Made by a program: the position numbers and the translations under genes. Positions 7,115 to 8,452 of a DNA stretch of 8,452 nucleotides are shown piece by piece; the stretch's first letter is position 1; each line of letters opens with the position of its first letter. The stretch is from Bacteroidaceae bacterium (lineage in GTDB: Bacteria > Bacteroidota > Bacteroidia > Bacteroidales > Bacteroidaceae), in assembly GCA_028707655.1 (NCBI GenBank), contig JAQWAN010000075.1, forward strand, positions 1-8,452, written 5' to 3'. Below the pieces are notes generated by a model, which did not search any database, was not told the origin of the DNA, and saw nothing but the letters and a program-made list of their open reading frames with translations.

Positions 7115-7192
7115 TCTTGATGGCACGACCACGAGATGAATAATATGGAGAATAGATAGGCTGATAGATGTATGACTCATTGTTACTTTCAT
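7109..7192 (-). CDS. Branched-chain amino acid leader peptide of the ilv operon (ilvL-like)
   Basis: A short frame of 27 codons runs from the ATG at 7192 to TGA at 7109-7111. It encodes 4 Ile, 3 Leu and 5 Val, that is 12 branched-chain residues, mostly packed in ISLSILHIIHLVVV (residues 10-23). An in-frame ATG at codon 5 (7180-7178) would give 23 residues. The promoter would start transcription close to the first ATG, so either leaderless translation from it or initiation at codon 5 with a very short 5' UTR is possible. The stop codon overlaps the predicted antiterminator strand and the terminator lies 43 bases after the stop. These features match the leader peptides of enterobacterial ilv and leu attenuators, whose ribosome senses charged tRNA supply. 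The peptide itself is not expected to have a function. It is not homologous by sequence to E. coli IlvL as far as I can judge, hence no symbol. Confidence 0.88.
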   Translation of the reverse strand: MKVTMSHTSISLSILHIIHLVVVPSRV

Positions 7193-7197
7193 AAATG

Positions 7198-7228
7198 CAA
7201 AGGTAAGCTCTTTTTCATAAAAACCAAA
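7198..7228 (-). promoter_or_regulatory. Bacteroidota-type promoter of the ilv operon
   Basis: On the minus strand the -33 element TTTG (7228-7225) is followed after 19 bases by the -7 element TACCTTTG (7205-7198), matching TTTG / TAnnTTTG with the accepted spacing. Transcription should begin about 4-7 bases downstream, near 7192-7194, essentially at the leader peptide start codon. This puts the leader peptide, the attenuator and ilvD-B-N-C on one transcript of about 5.4 kb ending at 1732. Confidence 0.88.
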
Positions 7229-7346
7229 CAAATTGGAAGAAAAGAGTTCATTCAATTGATATACTGTAAGAAAATAGAGCTTTTATGTAAAAAATATACT
7301 ATTTTACCCCTGTGAAATAAAAAAAAGGAATAGATTAACCATTGTG
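7229..7346. other. Divergent intergenic core between the ilv and araC-type promoters
   Basis: This 118-base AT-rich segment separates two back-to-back promoters and is where a regulator of either gene could bind. It contains ATATACT twice (7259-7265 and 7294-7300, 35 bases apart) and a small dyad AAAATA-tac-TATTTT (7291-7305). Both are AT-rich and could be chance. No reading frame is seen. Confidence 0.35.
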
Positions 7347-7377
7347 TTGCATAACCTACCATTAATCCTTACTTTTG
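7347..7377 (+). promoter_or_regulatory. Bacteroidota-type promoter of the AraC-family gene
   Basis: TTG at 7347-7349 and TACTTTTG at 7370-7377 are 20 bases apart, matching the -33/-7 pattern of Bacteroidota housekeeping promoters. A start near 7383 would leave a 5' UTR of about 17 bases before the ATG at 7400. It is divergent from the ilv promoter, with 118 bases between the two outer elements. Confidence 0.8.
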
Positions 7378-7399
7378 CATATTCTTAAAAAACCATAGT

Positions 7400-8287
7400 A
7401 TGAGTTTTTCCTCTTCTATAGAGATATATAACGAACGCATTCATTTTGTTCTTAATTATATACACGACCATCTTTCCGAGCCCTTAACATTAGAGCAACT
7501 TGCAACCATTGCTTGTTTCTCTTCGTTTCATTTTCATCGTATCTTCACCTCTATCGTAGGTGAAACGCCTCATCATTTCATTGAACGTTTACGATTAGAA
7601 AGAGCGGCTAACAAACTTTGTACCATGCGGAATAAATCAATGGCTCAAATAGCACTAGAATGTGGCTACAGTTCTAGTTCCTCCTTTTCGAGAGCCTTTA
7701 AGAAACATCACAATGTTTCCCCTGCAGGCTACTTAAAAAATCACATAGAGAAGTTTTACTCTCCAGAACATTCACATGACCTATTACATGTTAACACCAG
7801 CAAAAAATTAGAGGAGGTAGAGCTCATCACGCTTCCTGGATATCATGTGGCCTATGTTCAAACCATGAATGGTTACACATTAGGTGTTTCTAAAGGATGG
7901 GAAGAACTAATGAGCTATGCAGAAGCTCACCATTTGATTACAGAAGAGGCCGTGCTCATAGGTATTCCATATGACAATCCAAGAGTAACACCTCTACATA
8001 AATGTCGGTATAGAGCCTGCATTACCATTCCTAAAGAGGTCACCATTAACGAAAAAGGGGTTAGGACAAACTATATAGCCGCAGCGCACTATGCTAAGTA
8101 CAAATTTCAAGGGTCTAAAGAAGACCTTAGTTTTGCCTACGGTTCTCTCTATGGAACATGGCTACCACAGAGTGGCTTTATCCCAGATGAAGCACCCTCG
8201 TTGGAGATTTATCCACCACATTCTAACAATACTACGGATTGCACAAAAAAGCAATTTGATATATTACTCCCTATCCGTCCTCTGTAG
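7400..8287 (+). CDS. AraC-family transcriptional regulator with C-terminal GyrI-like effector domain
   Basis: The 295-residue product has its DNA-binding domain at the N-terminus (about 12-114). The first helix-turn-helix is around 29-60 (LTLEQLATIACFSSFHFHRIF) and the second around 80-113 (MAQIALECGYSSSSSFSRAFKKHHNVSPAGYLK), the AraC signature. Residues about 138-294 form a GyrI-like/SOUL-type ligand domain, with an early ITLPGYHVAYV strand, a GIPYDNP stretch, W254, E269 in SLEIYP and a terminal FDILLPIRPL strand. Such Rob- and BmrR-like domains bind small, often hydrophobic or toxic, molecules, so it may be a ligand-responsive activator; the ligand is unknown. The start follows a good promoter and leaves a complete HTH. 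It is transcribed divergently from the ilv operon but nothing shows it controls it. Its last 24 bases overlap the convergent symporter gene. Confidence 0.93.
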   Translation: MSFSSSIEIYNERIHFVLNYIHDHLSEPLTLEQLATIACFSSFHFHRIFTSIVGETPHHFIERLRLERAANKLCTMRNKSMAQIALECGYSSSSSFSRAFKKHHNVSPAGYLKNHIEKFYSPEHSHDLLHVNTSKKLEEVELITLPGYHVAYVQTMNGYTLGVSKGWEELMSYAEAHHLITEEAVLIGIPYDNPRVTPLHKCRYRACITIPKEVTINEKGVRTNYIAAAHYAKYKFQGSKEDLSFAYGSLYGTWLPQSGFIPDEAPSLEIYPPHSNNTTDCTKKQFDILLPIRPL

Positions 8288-8452
8288 TTCTCGACTCTCT
8301 CCCTTATCTATAATGGCGGCCACAGTAGCATCTCCCGTAACATTCACAGCCGTGCGCAACATATCGAGCGGTCTATCCACACCGAGTATTAAAGCCAACC
8401 CCTCTGCAGGAATACCTACGGAGGCAAGCACCATGGTGAGAATCACATAACT
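8264..8452 (-). CDS. Dicarboxylate/amino acid:cation symporter (GltP/DctA family), C-terminal fragment
   Basis: Sixty-two C-terminal residues are visible; the frame is open to the window edge, so the rest of the gene lies beyond 8452. The fragment covers the last transmembrane helix of the family. The GIPAEG turn is followed by LDMLRTAVNVTGD, where D30, R33, T34, N37 and D41 of the fragment match D394, R397, T398, N401 and D405 of the archaeal aspartate transporter GltPh. These residues bind substrate and sodium. The arginine at the R397 position favours an acidic substrate (aspartate, glutamate or a C4-dicarboxylate) over neutral amino acids. The ATG and GTG near 8432-8446 are internal, not starts. 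The charged tail (KGESRELQRTDRE) runs into the end of the convergent araC-type gene, overlapping it by 24 bases. No terminator hairpin is seen beyond the stop. Confidence 0.93.
   Translation of the reverse strand, partial: SYVILTMVLASVGIPAEGLALILGVDRPLDMLRTAVNVTGDATVAAIIDKGESRELQRTDRE

Noticed and set aside
7013..7197. T-box or amino acid riboswitch as the ilv control element
   Set aside because: The leader lacks T-box landmarks (no T-box sequence or specifier stem) and is short. The translatable branched-chain-rich frame plus terminator explains the region better.
8232..8262. Terminator for the symporter gene inside the end of the AraC-type gene
   Set aside because: On the minus strand only a 5-bp ATTGC/GCAAT stem with the T-run in its loop can be drawn; a terminator needs the T-run after the stem.
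8091..8450. A 119-codon plus-strand frame overlapping the end of the AraC-type gene and the symporter gene
   Set aside because: It is out of frame with the regulator and antisense to the symporter, both of which are clearly coding here.

Overview
The window looks like chromosomal DNA from a low-GC member of the Bacteroidota, probably the order Bacteroidales. The support is threefold. The IlvC, IlvB, IlvN and IlvD proteins read like the Bacteroides-type branched-chain amino acid enzymes. Several genes are preceded by the Bacteroidota promoter element TAnnTTTG (two of them also by a TTG/TTTG at the right distance). Start codons are preceded by A-rich sequence rather than Shine-Dalgarno sites. 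A partial gene of the Bacteroidota-specific DUF6377-type family lies at the left edge.

Layout. Positions 1-755 (minus) hold the N-terminal part of an exported TPR/DUF6377-like protein. A spacer to 1162 follows, then a small predicted three-helix membrane protein on the plus strand (1163-1420) and a gene-free stretch to 1731 with two inverted repeats. A minus-strand operon occupies 7228 down to 1732: promoter, leader peptide, attenuator terminator, ilvD, ilvB, ilvN, ilvC, final terminator. Divergent from it is a plus-strand AraC-family regulator with a GyrI-like effector domain (7400-8287). Its 3' end overlaps the 3' end of a convergent, truncated glutamate/dicarboxylate:cation symporter gene (8264-8452, minus).

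How the genes work together. IlvB/IlvN (acetohydroxyacid synthase), IlvC (ketol-acid reductoisomerase) and IlvD (dihydroxyacid dehydratase) carry out the shared steps of valine, isoleucine and leucine-precursor synthesis. The most interesting part is the 216-base leader before ilvD. It encodes an unannotated 27-codon (or 23-codon) peptide with 12 Ile/Leu/Val residues, clustered as ISLSILHIIHLVVV. Its stop codon lies inside a segment that can pair with the 5' arm of a perfect 15-bp terminator located 13 bases before ilvD. This is the architecture of ribosome-mediated transcription attenuation, analogous to enterobacterial ilvL, here with a Bacteroidota promoter placed almost on top of the leader start codon.

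The other genes look ordinary. I found no tRNA, rRNA, CRISPR array, insertion sequence or defence system.
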